From Carya illinoinensis (lineage: Eukaryota > Streptophyta > Magnoliopsida > Fagales > Juglandaceae): a stretch of DNA of 64,000 nucleotides. Below, piece by piece: positions 47,261 through 63,330 of this stretch. A program made the position numbers and the translations under genes. The stretch lies in NCBI RefSeq assembly GCF_018687715.1, contig NC_056752.1, positions 14,542,001 through 14,606,000 on the forward strand. The letters run 5' to 3'. The notes below the pieces were generated by a model. The model was not told where the DNA came from. It ran no database searches and saw only the letters and a list, made by a program, of their open reading frames with translations. Every line of letters begins with the position of its first letter. Position 1 is the first letter of the stretch.

Positions 47261-48080
47261 CCGTGTGCATGTGAATGCCAAGCAATTTACTTCAATGGAG
47301 ACATATTGAGACATATGAGTGTGGTTGTGTAGTCAGCATTTACCGCTACAGGAATCAATTATATTAGTAAAAATAAAATGCATGTAAGTTTTAAGGGAGA
47401 CAAACCAAAGAATTTTGGTTGCTGGAGTTGATTTTTGATTGACTAAAATTGGGCGAGCATGTTGGGCGATCAAGTTGGTGGATCATTTTGGTCGAGCATG
47501 GGCTAGTAAAGCACATTGCATGGGCCATGCAATGTGTGCTAGAGGCTGCTTGTGTGCTTGACTTAGCCATCTCTTAGAAAATTTCCTATCCAACTTCCCT
47601 TAGGTGGTATACTGTGGGTGAGTCAAATACTGGGTGGTTCCTAGTTCTCCATCACATATATGGTGCATGGTTCATGCATGGTGCATGTTCCACATGCACA
47701 TCACATACACAAACACTAATTATGAACTGTCGAGAAGTTGCCTGCCGAGTGAGGTGGCAGACATCGTGCTTACCATGCATGTGGCGGAGGAACTCCCAGA
47801 AGCACAGGTCGTGCATGTGATGGTTGTGCTCACACCCTAGGCTACTCATGCTAAGTTAGGCCCCTCCTTGGGGTCGTGATGCTCTATTGCTATGCACCTC
47901 CAGGAAGCTGTGCAGGTGGCAACTGACTAGCCGAGGAAGCTGACTGGTCTTTTGCATGTACTCCACATGGTTGGGGAACACCCCACATGGCTAGGACATG
48001 CATGGCCGAGTTGAGTCCATTGCTTGTGCTTGTTGTGCATGAATGAGTCAACTCCGTCTCTTGTGTTGGCCATGCATGGC
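47261..48080. other. Repeat-rich GC-balanced DNA without a gene
   Basis: Short frames lack domains. It contains an inverted repeat, CACATTGCATGG/CCATGCAATGTG, with a 1-base centre at 47512-47536. The texture resembles LTR or untranslated retrotransposon DNA. Confidence 0.45.
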
Positions 48081-48084
48081 TGAA

Positions 48085-48225
48085 CTAAGTGCTGTGGCGA
48101 GTCCGGAATGCATGCTTGGCGAGTCGAGATGCATGTAGTGGCGAGTTGCAGGGTGCTTAGCGTGTCAGGATGCATGCTAGGCTAGTCTAAGGCGTTCTTG
48201 GCGAGTCGGGATGCTTGCATGGTTG
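48085..48225. repeat. Short tandem repeat with GGCGAGTC..GATGCATG core
   Basis: Four to five degenerate units of about 30 bp (ggcgagtccggaatgcatgc, ggcgagtcgagatgcatg, gcgtgtcaggatgcatgc, ggcgagtcgggatgcttgc). Non-coding. Confidence 0.75.
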
Positions 48226-48434
48226 AGGAGGGTGTGCCTGCCACTGGGTGGTCAGAGACGACTACTAGGTTGGAAGACGATGGTAGAAACCATTGGTTGC
48301 CACACAAGGCCCACGACTGTCAACCGTGGGCTTCTCGGGTGCACTTTATGTGCATGAGGTGCATGGTCGTGGGCTACCATGAGGCCGTTATGATGGTAGG
48401 GGACCAGCTCTAAGCCGACAAAAGATACTAATAG

Positions 48435-48720
48435 TCCAAGTGGTGACTGCCAGTAGGGACAAGGAGCTCATGATAGTTTGCTGTGAGCTTGCTGTAAGCA
48501 CGCTACATGCTCACGTTGTGCAAAGTCGCGACCCACCATTTGCCCACTGTAGTGGTCAGGGACCACAACTTTTCTCTGGAACGGTCCAAGTGGTGACCGA
48601 TGATGGGAACAGTTCATGGAAGTTTGTTGTGAGCTTGCCGTGACCACCCTACGTGCTCACGTTGTGCAAAGTCCCAGTTCACCGTTTTCGAGCTGCGATG
48701 GTCAGGGACACACCGTGTGA
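48435..48720. repeat. Tandem duplication of about 150 bp
   Basis: The block CCAAGTGGTGACTGCCAGTAGGGAC ... GTGCAAAGTCGCGACCCACC (in shorter matches) at 48437-48577 recurs at 48588-48722, with shared words gtttgttgtgagcttgc, cacgttgtgcaaagtc and gtggtcagggac. Non-coding. Confidence 0.8.
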
Positions 48721-49380
48721 CCGCCATCGCCATTCCCTTGTCGTGCCATGGTTGGGCTAGGCTGGGCTAGATCTTTTGTGTGAACGGCGAGATGCACCAT
48801 TCAAGGCCCCATGTGCGGGGGCCGTCATGGCAGAGCCAAAAATCGTCGGCATATTTATCCCCATTAGCGTTGAGGACCACACCGGCAGGTCTATTGGGCT
48901 CATGGTAGAACACTGTGAGCCTCTGTGTGCACAGTATGCACAACCAAGGTGGTACGTGCATGGCAACGTTCATACCATACATAACCACCATGTTGCACCA
49001 GTGCATTCACACTTTGTCTGTCCCACATGTGCATTCAAAGTATATCTCGCCCTCTCTCTTTTTGTACAGTGCATTAGCATCTGTAGTTTAATTGGCAATA
49101 AACTTGACTTTTTGCCTAGGTAAGAAAGGGTTCGCTCACCATTTTTTGTAAAGTGCTCATAAAAATAAAAATTGGAGGGTTGAGAATACTTATCTAGGAA
49201 ACTTAGATCTGCTCATGCAGAGATTATTTAGTATGCCAGAAAATAGTCCATCTCCCACTTTCGATATAGATGGTAAATCAGATCCCATAGATGACACAAA
49301 TTTTTAACGCCTTAAATTAGCGCAATGGGCTAGAATGGGAGAAAAATTCATTCACGGACTGTTGTGTCTGTTTAGGCCTC
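48721..49380. other. Unassigned stretch
   Basis: The frame 48776-49123 (+) has no domain. The part after 49130 (gggttgagaatacttatctagg...) looks like non-coding retrotransposon leader. No gene call is made. Confidence 0.35.
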
Positions 49381-49399
49381 GATCGAAGTCATGTGGAGC

Positions 49400-49890
49400 C
49401 CCTGGTGGTGCTCTGATGCGACTATACGATGTTCATGCATACATCCATGGTAGTGAGTAAGAAATAAATGTAAAGAAAATAAATAGAATGAGACACATAG
49501 ATTTACGTGGTTCGGCACTGGGCCTACATCATCGAGGGTTTGGAGAGGGAATGGTCTACTATAATATGATTATTTTACAGTCGCTCATGGTCTCTTATCC
49601 TCGCTATACAATGGAGATTAAAGCTCTATTTTCTAGTGGAGCACTCGTCTCTGGAGTCCCTCTCATGAGGTTGAAGAAATTAAAGGAGATGTCGAAGTCT
49701 CCAACGTTGTCTGATTCCCTCCATTTTATCATTTGTCCATTCTTCCTTTATGTCTCATCACTTTTGTTTTATGTCACATCTCTCATTTTCCCCATGACAC
49801 CCTATCCTCCCTCAGCTTTTTGTTCCCTCATTCCCACTCTCTTTCCTCCCTCTTGATGAGACCTCCAACCTTGGTCTGGGCCTATATTTT
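49400..49890 (+). mobile_element. LTR fragment of copia style
   Basis: Contains CACATAGATTTACGTGGTTCGG followed by cctacatcatcg, a sequence widespread in plant copia LTRs. CT-rich DNA and a cctcccctc-like run (49790-49852) follow. No second copy was found in the window, so it is a solo or truncated LTR. The 122-codon frame across it (49488-49856) is not a gene. Confidence 0.45.
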
Positions 49891-51717
49891 ATCCCTTCAA
49901 ATAGTTAAGTAGATTATTTTATAATAATTAGCTCATACTAGTATATCATTAAATTTAGCTATTTACATTATGTTTATATAACTATACTAGTATATATGAT
50001 AAATATATAAATAAATGCATATTTTTATAACATATGTACAATATCGAAATTAGATTTGGAGTCGGAAAGCAAAGTCAAAGTTGGATAAGATTGGAGTTGG
50101 AGTCAGTTCAATGACATCTCTAACTCCTATTGAAAAGAGGAAAAAAAAAATCTGACTTAAATTTCATTTTATTGTAGTCAAAGCGGAGTCGGAGTGAAGT
50201 TAGATTTTGAGTCGAGTTTTTAGATTTTTGTTCAGCTTTAGTTAAGATTCCAATTTAGGAAAATGAGTATATATTATAAGATTAATAAGATTGCCTTCAA
50301 GGATTCACACTTTAATATAACAATGATGCAGTATATGCAATAACCAAAATCTTTGGTTTTTACTGTTGTCTGTGTTCTGCTTGCTAGAACGTAAATGAAA
50401 AGGAGACCGATGACGGTGATTTAAAGGAGAAGAGGAAAGGGGGATAAGGAGCACGGGCGTGAAGGAGAAGAAGAAAGGGGGAGAAAGAGACGAGAGAAAT
50501 GGGGGAGAAGGAGATACTTGTGTGTTTAAATAGGAGAATAAAAATGACAGTCTGTATTTTTTTTAACTTAGATTGAGGTATATGGGATATGCAGCTTCCA
50601 TTTATAATTTTTGTCATCAATTTCTGAATGCTTGTCACTTCTGTGGATGTTGAGTTTTACTATTCATCATTCTACATATCATACTACATACCATACTTAT
50701 TTTTAATTTTTTAATTTTTTTTAGTTTTATTTTTTTTAAATTAATTGAATTTTTCTACTCATCATCAATATGTCACACATTTAATAAGGAAAAAAATTAA
50801 AAATTAAAAAAATTATATAAAATATGTAATGTAAGAATGATAAATAGAATTTCTGATAAATATTTTGTAATTACACGCAATTCATGTGTATATTTTCGTG
50901 ACATAAGTTTCATAACAATGTGACATAAGTTTCGTAACGATCCTGTCAGATCAACTTTTCACCTACCCATACACCAATCATGAATGCTATTCGCGTTCAA
51001 AATAGTTGGTGAGATTCTTTTTCATCTCCAATAAGTGTTTTCACTACGTTCAAGTTCTTTTTTCCAACTTTTTTTTGTCTTAAAAATACAGAAGTTAAAA
51101 CACTTTATTCAATAACTTTTTCCACTTCTCATCCCACAAATATTTACACTTATTGAATTAAAATAAAATTTAAAGTAAAATAACATTTTTAAAAAATATT
51201 AACAAGTAGCCACCATAGAGCCACCATCATGGGAGCTCGAGCTCCCATAGTGGTGGCTTGCCTAAACCATTCGCACCCGATTTTGTAATTGACATTTGTA
51301 AATAGTTGAAAAATAGTATGTGTTCAAATGTTTTATTGGATCTTTTTAAAGTAAACAATACATAATTTAGATAAGTTGGATTGTCGTACTCGAAATTAGA
51401 TTTGAATTTTTTTAAAGTTCTTATTCAAACTCTAAGACTTAAAATAATAATAATAATAAAAAAAAAAGACATGAATTCCACGCCATTTTTAATTCAAAAA
51501 GCATAGTCCATTCCGTAATGATGAAGGTCATTTTCTCTGTTGAAGTTAGGAATATTAATGTGGCATCAATAAGAAAAGCAAAGCTGGACCGCCATTTTAC
51601 CTTCTTTAGCTATACTCTCTGTTTTAGTTAAAGCTATTGTCCACAAAAGAAACTACCAAAAAGAAATATATAGGCCCCACTCCTTTGACATAACCAATGA
51701 TAACAATCCCTAATATG
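49891..51717. other. AT-rich intergenic DNA
   Basis: No genes. GGAGTCGGA/GGAGTTGGAGTC words at 50056-50200 resemble the subterminal repeats of the hAT element at 6206 and may be a relic of that family. A short inverted repeat, GAGCCACCATCATGGGAGCTC / GAGCTCCCATAGTGGTGGCTT (in pieces), lies at 51219-51260. Confidence 0.45.
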
Positions 51718-51732
51718 CCGGCATGCTGTTTT
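51718..51732. repeat. LINE target site duplication, left
   Basis: CCGGCATGCTGTTTT, identical to 52603-52617. The last T bases merge into the poly-T run. Confidence 0.9.
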
Positions 51733-52602
51733 TTTTTTTTTTTTTTTTTTTTGGAAAAAAGATAAATATCATTAAACTCAAAAAGGAATACATTCTTTGT
51801 CACTCAAAACAAAAGACATAATCTCACTTGGCCCCTCTTCCATCCAGACTGCTTCAGAAATTAGAAACTTGGCATATTTAGCAGCAGCATGAGCAACATG
51901 ATTTGCCTCTCTCTTTACAAACCTCACCCTCCAGGTAGTCTGCCTTGCTAGTAGAAACTGAATGTCTTCAATCAACTGTCCCTTCCACGAGCAGTCTACA
52001 TGTTGTCCATTGATACTATCAATCACCTGCTTAGCATCACCCTCAAAAATAACATTTGATATCCTCAGATCATGGCATAATTCCATGACCCGAATGAGAG
52101 CATAACACTCTGCATGAAAAACAGAAGGAACATGTGCCCTTGGAGCAGAAAGCATAATCTCTGCTTCTCCCCTAGAATCTCTCAACACTCCTCCAATTCC
52201 CATAGTGTTGTTATTTTTATCAAATGCTGCATCAAAGTTGAACTTATAGCAGTTTGCCCCAGCTGGTTCCCATAATACTCGGACCCTCTCTTGATTCTGC
52301 ATTCCTGTGTCAGCAACTTGCTGTTTCTGCAACAATCCCACCTGTTTGAATACTTCAAGCTCATCTGTAGCATTTTTGTAAATAATAGATGGACTTTGGA
52401 ATTTGTTATCAAAGACCCACCTATTCCTTCTTTTCCATAACTGATACAACACTACAGCTATCTGATCCAATTGCTCAGCCTCTAACCTTGTGGACAAATC
52501 CCTCCATAGGACAGAGAAGTCCTCATAGGCTATGTGCCATTTCCTCACAGGACTGGTTGCTTCACCCCAAACATCTGTTGCAGCAGGACAAGACCAAAGG
52601 AA
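51733..52602 (-). mobile_element. 5'-truncated LINE (L1-like) insertion
   Basis: 870 bp between 15-bp direct repeats. On the minus strand it ends in a poly-A tail (poly-T at 51733-51752) preceded by TTTAATGATATTTATC, a 3' end often seen in plant L1 elements. At its upstream end the ORF is already open at the junction (WSCPAATDVWGEATSP), so the element was truncated at insertion in the usual way of target-primed reverse transcription. Confidence 0.93.
51778..52601 (-). pseudogene. LINE ORF2 C-terminus: zinc-binding end and RNase H domain
   Basis: The open frame runs from the truncation point without a stop. WSCPAATDVWGEATSP is the end of the RT-associated zinc-binding region (zf-RVT). The RNase H-like domain follows, with catalytic-type acids in FNFDAAFDKN, VFHAECYALIRVMEL and VIFEGDAKQVIDSI and the closing VKREANHVAHAAAKYA block. 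It ends VLSDKECIPF and stop at 51778. No frameshift is visible, so it is a recent copy. It lacks endonuclease and RT and is not autonomous. Confidence 0.9.
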
Positions 52603-52617
52603 CCGGCATGCTGTTTT
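52603..52617. repeat. LINE target site duplication, right
   Basis: CCGGCATGCTGTTTT, identical to 51718-51732. Confidence 0.9.
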
Positions 52618-53450
52618 AGATTTAGGTAAAACAAATAAATAACATTATACATTTTTTTAGGATAATGTTAAATATAATTTTAGATGATATCAATTTCATG
52701 CATTTTTTTTAAAGTAAAGTCTATAATTAAAAAAATATAATTTTTTTTTATGTAGATTTTAGATTTAACTATTTTTTAAAATAAAAAATATATAAGACTT
52801 ACCTATTTTAAAACTATATATAACATTTATCAGTTCATCATAGTTTTTACTTTTTTATAAAAAGATTGCTTATTATAAGTACACGAGCATTTGTCGCATT
52901 ACAAAAGCTAAATAATAAGACGGACTGTCCCCTCCAACTCCTCAATCTTATAAACTTTTTTCCCAAGTGTCATTAAAGAAAACAATATACAGCTAATAAA
53001 GTCAAAACTATATATTATACATTTATCTTAAAGTTGAGCTGCAAGCATTTGTTCCAGAATCAAACTATATATTATACAATAATGTGGAATTTGAAAAGTC
53101 ATAAACTCGAGCTGCAACCATATGATGTTATTAAATGATTTTTGTTATATAAATTTTTTTATTTATAATATGAAATTAAGTGATAAATGGTAAATATCAC
53201 TTCAACTATATTTCAGAAATATTTAATAATTACTTATTCAATGATATTGAAACGTTTTAAATAATAAGATTTATAAATAGATGATATATGTATGACTTAA
53301 TTGGGAAGAGTCCTCTTTCTTTTTCTTTTTCTAAGAACACCATAAAAGCCAAAAGTGAATTGGATCACATACTTGTAGTACAAGTTCAAATTACTCAAAA
53401 TTTGAAGATATTTGATGAACTTCTATTATTTTCTTCATAAATTCTTCTTA
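52618..53450. other. AT-rich intergenic DNA
   Basis: No coding frames and no clear repeats. Low-complexity AT DNA. Confidence 0.5.
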
Positions 53451-53662
53451 GGGCCAGTTTGGATTTTAAATTCTTCTCAATTTATCTCATTTAATCATTA
53501 TAATTTTTTCAAATTTTAATATAAAATATAATAAACAATTCAACTTTTTCAAATCTTAAAATAATAATAATATTAAAAAATAATATTCTAACAATATTTT
53601 ATTTAACTTTCAACTTTCAACTTTTATATTAATCCAACTCAACTCAATATCCAAACGGAACT
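53451..53662. mobile_element. MITE, GTTTGGAT family, best-preserved copy
   Basis: The left end, GGCCAGTTTGGATTTTAAA, and the reverse complement of the right end (GTTCCGTTTGGATATTGA) form inverted repeats. The AT-rich core matches 18975-19172 over most of its length and 33895-34112 in part. TTAG stands at both flanks. Confidence 0.75.
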
Positions 53663-54850
53663 TTAGATTCTTTTCTTCCTCTTTTGCCTGTCAAATGAGA
53701 ACATCTGGCGAGCACAATGGCATATTTTGGCCTTCCACTAAGCCGCAAGGTCATCAAAATATTATAAAATTATAATTTATTCCAAAAGTTTAAACCACTT
53801 TAAAAAGTTAGATTTAATTATTTATATTATATTTTTAATACTCTCATTCACGTGTGAGTCAGATTCCTCTTTAATGAGTGATCCCAACACATAGAATATT
53901 TAATTTAACAAGATAAAGTGTAGAGTAGGGTTTGAATTTAGAATCTTTCTATGATATTATGGAAAGGACAATGTTAGGGTCCACACCAAATTTACATTCT
54001 AAATATGTACAGTAGTGCAAATGTTTTTTTCCCCTTTTCTTTTAAGCATTTTTTAAACATCTTTAATCATTAAAAAAAAATATAAATTCACTAATAGTGA
54101 CTTTCTTAATTTTAAAAAAAATAAAAACATAAAAAAATTAAAATATATTTGAGAGCTACTAGCATTTTTCTATATAAAATCATCACTTATTTTAAAATTT
54201 TAAATTAATAAAAAATTATATATTTAATTATTTGTATTATAATTCAAATCAAATCGCTGGAGGGCGGATAGTTGTTTTACATTTCATTGACCCTACTTGT
54301 TTTTTGTTGGGTACAAGGACATGGCTGTACTTGGCTTTGGTTTGCATTTGTTATTATTATTTTTGTTTTATTGTCTTTGTGGTTTAAAATATAAATAAGA
54401 AAATCATAAACTTATAACTCTATTTTAAATGGAGTATAGTTAAGAAAAATCAAAATTATTTTAAAAAATATTTTTACAACAATTTTTTTAAAATAATTTA
54501 TAATAAAATTATCATTTTATCAAAATACTGCTTAAAACATGTTTGTAAAAATAACTTCATGTGCGTAAGGCAGTCATGTTTCTATCATTAGTCCGAACAA
54601 CGGATATCCTTATATGTAAACTAAATAATCATTATCATGCGGCTGCAAGTCGGCAACATGAATTATGTCTCTCCTTTTCTTTTCTTTTTGACAATAACAT
54701 GAATTATGTCTTAAACGTCTGCAACATACCCACGATCTGCAGTTTTGAAAGGTATTTAACAAGCGAAGGACAAAGAAATGAACACACTAGAATGCTTTTT
54801 GAATATAATTTTCTCGTGGGTTAAAGCAGTTTTTTTTTTTTTTTTGAAAT
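53663..54850. other. AT-rich intergenic DNA upstream of the Ca2+-ATPase gene
   Basis: No gene recognised. The frame 54561-54824 (+) has no domain. A T16 run lies at 54830-54845. It probably includes the distal promoter of the downstream gene. Confidence 0.45.
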
Positions 54851-54979
54851 TGTTTTGGGGGCAGGTAGTTCTTTTTGAATTCAATAACTGTTTCTAAGAG
54901 GAGTTGAAAGCGAAGTCCAAAAAGATTCCAAATTCCAAACCCACTGAACTGGCCAGAGAAAAAGGAGAGCCGAAGAAGA

Positions 54980-55898
54980 AGATTAGAACAGGACTGGTAC
55001 AACCATTCATATTCTCGTGTGTGTTCAACAAGGTTTTCAGTTCTCTCTCTCATCCAGAGGTCTTAGAGAATTTTTCTTTGGGCCTTGCTTTCTCTCCAAG
55101 CTGTCAACTTCGCTTTTTTCTTTTTTTACTCTCTTATTGTTCAAGGTTCATTTCTTTTCCTTGTTTTGCACTCTGGGTTTGGTGAATCGCACAGGTCATT
55201 GGAGTGTGTCTTTGGTGCTGTAATTTCAATGCGTTTCTGAATCTGATATTGGGCTTCATCTATCATCGTTGTTAAGGCTAATGTGTAGTTTAGTGGGAAA
55301 TTTTCTTGCTGGCCAGTTTTGTCTTGTGTTGTTTTGTTTTATTTTGGTTTTTTCACGGGGCCGCTCTTCAGGACTCTTTTGTTCTCCCTTTATCTTTGAA
55401 TTTAGGGCCACTCCTTACTGTGGATTCTTGTATTCTGGTTTGTTGTCTCTGGTATAAAGAAGTTTAAACTCTTGCAATTTTAATTGTTATAGCCTGTAAT
55501 TGTCGCTGGTTTTCCCGTTATTAATCTGTAAAGGGTGCTTTCGGAGGTTTGGGGGGCAGGGGATGCCTTTTTTTCCCTTATTGTTGGCCGCTGGAGACGA
55601 GGAAAAAAAAAAAGTGGATGCTAGTTTTTTAATTTGTTTCGGACGATACTTTTCCATGGAGAATTTCTTTTGTTGTAACGTTGTTTGATGGCATTATAAT
55701 TTAAGAGCCGTATGTTGTTCTGTTTTTTTTTTTTTTCTTTCCTTCTAAGTTTCTTCATAAACTTTGAATGTGTATGATTCATGCTTTGCTGACATTTTTT
55801 CGTGTTTGAACTGTTGTTTAGGAATTTGATATGACTTCAAGACAATTTTGATCAGGATATCCATTTCCAGTGAATTTGAACTCCAAATAGAACCATCA
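54980..55898 (+). other. Probable 5' UTR and leader intron of the Ca2+-ATPase gene
   Basis: The stretch is T/CT-rich, typical of plant leader introns, and ends with an acceptor-like TTGTTTAG at about 55814-55821 before the coding exon. A CT-rich start-like patch (ttctctctctcatccag) is at 55041. The exact start and splice sites cannot be fixed from sequence alone. Confidence 0.4.
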
Positions 55899-61474
<5,576 letters not shown>

Positions 61475-62860
61475 TAAAAGTTTCGGATCCATGATTGGTG
61501 TGAAAGTAACTTCATTCAGGATAACATTGATTGAAGTAGTAACCATTCAGTGGGATGTCTTAGTTATAATTCTTTCATAAATATATTTATGTTCAAAGGT
61601 GTAGTAGTTGATATTGAGAAGGGCACACCAGTCAGGTTTGTTCATTAACATTAGGGGTATAAAAGTTAATGACAGAGAAATTTAAAGGGTTTGCATCCTT
61701 TCTTATATCCAGAGGTTTTTACCCACTTCCCTGCAGTTACAAAACAGTATCCTTGAGGCTCTAGTTCTCTAATAAGAAATATTTTCATTCTCAATTTATG
61801 CCACTTCAACTATGACGATAGAATGATTGTATAGAGGGCAGGACAGTTTCTATTTCGTGCCGCCTCATTTGCTAACATGTGGGCTGCACCGTTTACCTCT
61901 CGCTTCACATGTTCTGCCTTCCATTCTATCCCTCTTAGTAAATCTTTTGCTTCATCTATTCATGTGCTCATATCTGAACCAAATGGAAGCAACACTTTGC
62001 AAAGCTTGGACTACTTACCTTGAGTCTCTCCTTCAATGATTCAATCTCAATTTCCCGAAGGCCCAAGTCCATGCTCTATCGTCTTGCAACCAATGCCGAA
62101 CGCCCCTAATACTCTTCATGAAAAATTCTACTGATCATATTCATTCTCGTTCTTATTTTTATTTTTATTTTTTGAGTAAGTGTATAATATAGGGATGATG
62201 AATAAAAGAACTTATTTTTCATCTGTCGGTCTTATTAAAATGATGTGTTGGAAACGTCAAAAAGTATGTTTGCAAATAGATTTTTTTACTAAAAAAAATG
62301 TTAGGTTTACAAAGAGATATCAAAGTGAACTTTACAAATTGAGCATATAGTATATTAGATCTATTTTACACTAAAAAAAAACTTTACAATTCAGTGTACA
62401 ACAAAAAGTCATATCGGTTTGCAAACTTCCTTTTTATGTGATCTTTCTATAAATCAAACAATTCTTCTTCTTTTTTTTTTTTTTCATTCTTTTTTGGTTC
62501 TTGTCGAGTGCCATGCCCCAATTAACTTTTACGGTACCCCATCAATGCAGGTTATCAATTTGATTACAAGTCCTCTAACCAGACGCCATGTAAACAATAT
62601 TTACATAAACCAATGGAAGGCTTGACACGCGCTATTTTTCATTGTCTTTCACCCTCTCTCAATAGCACTTCTTTCCACAGATTTCCTAACGAGTCTTGGG
62701 CTTCCACTTTGTTTTTCTAGAAATCTAAGAAAATAACTTGGTCGTCCTGCCTTTTTTCTTTTTTTTTTTGGCATTAGACATAAGCCTTGGAGACATCAAA
62801 CTTCTGGTGGTTAAATCCATTGATCTAGTCAAGTTGTTTCCATCAAACTATTTGTAAGGG
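61475..62860. other. 3' UTR, then intergenic DNA
   Basis: The first about 300 bases are probably the Ca2+-ATPase 3' UTR. Candidate poly(A) signal words, such as aataagaaat at 61771, occur. Frames at 61827-62625 show no domain. Confidence 0.45.
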
Positions 62861-63330
62861 CTCTGCTAAGATACCAACACAAGATCCAGAATTTCACACA
62901 CAGGAAAAGAACAAGAATAAGAATGAAATCAAGAAATGAAATAAAGGAAACCAAGAATCCACTTTATGGATTATTGAAATAAGATTTTCGAGAAACCTTA
63001 AACCTCCATATACTTCCAAGAATGAACCTGAAGCAACTGAACAAATGAATCAGAGTTCACTTCGGTATTTATACAAACAAATGAAAAAGAAACATAAAAC
63101 GATGCCGTGAAGCCTCCATTACATTTCTTACTTTCTCAACAAAACTCACCTCTTCATTTAAGGATCAAACACCACATTCCACTGCTCCAGTTGGTTAATT
63201 CTGTTAACTTCCAATACGCACCATTTCACTAAAGTACTACGCACCGTTTTGCCTTCTCTTTAATTCCTTAACTTCACCTCTTCACCCACACTAACCCAAC
63301 TACACAACTTCAATCATTCTCAACTTCTTC
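62858..63330 (-). repeat. LTR of a minus-strand Ty3/gypsy element (probable)
   Basis: On the minus strand the stretch has TATAAATACCGAAG (63061-63075 region), a T-rich segment, and ends TTCTGGATCTTGTG, followed by TTGGTATCTTAGCAGAGCC. The last string looks like a tRNA-Met primer-binding site (TTGGTATCAGAGC) with a 3-base insertion. The integrase end lies just upstream (to the right). A second LTR copy is not in the window. Confidence 0.5.

Noticed and set aside
47614..49123. Multiple Cys/His-rich small frames at 47.6-49.1 kb
   Set aside because: Cys and His arise from repeated GCATG/TGCATG words; frames are not conserved between repeat units.
49488..49856. 122-codon frame in the 49.5-kb region
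   Set aside because: It crosses an LTR-style sequence (tttacgtggttcgg) and a CT-rich run; no domain.
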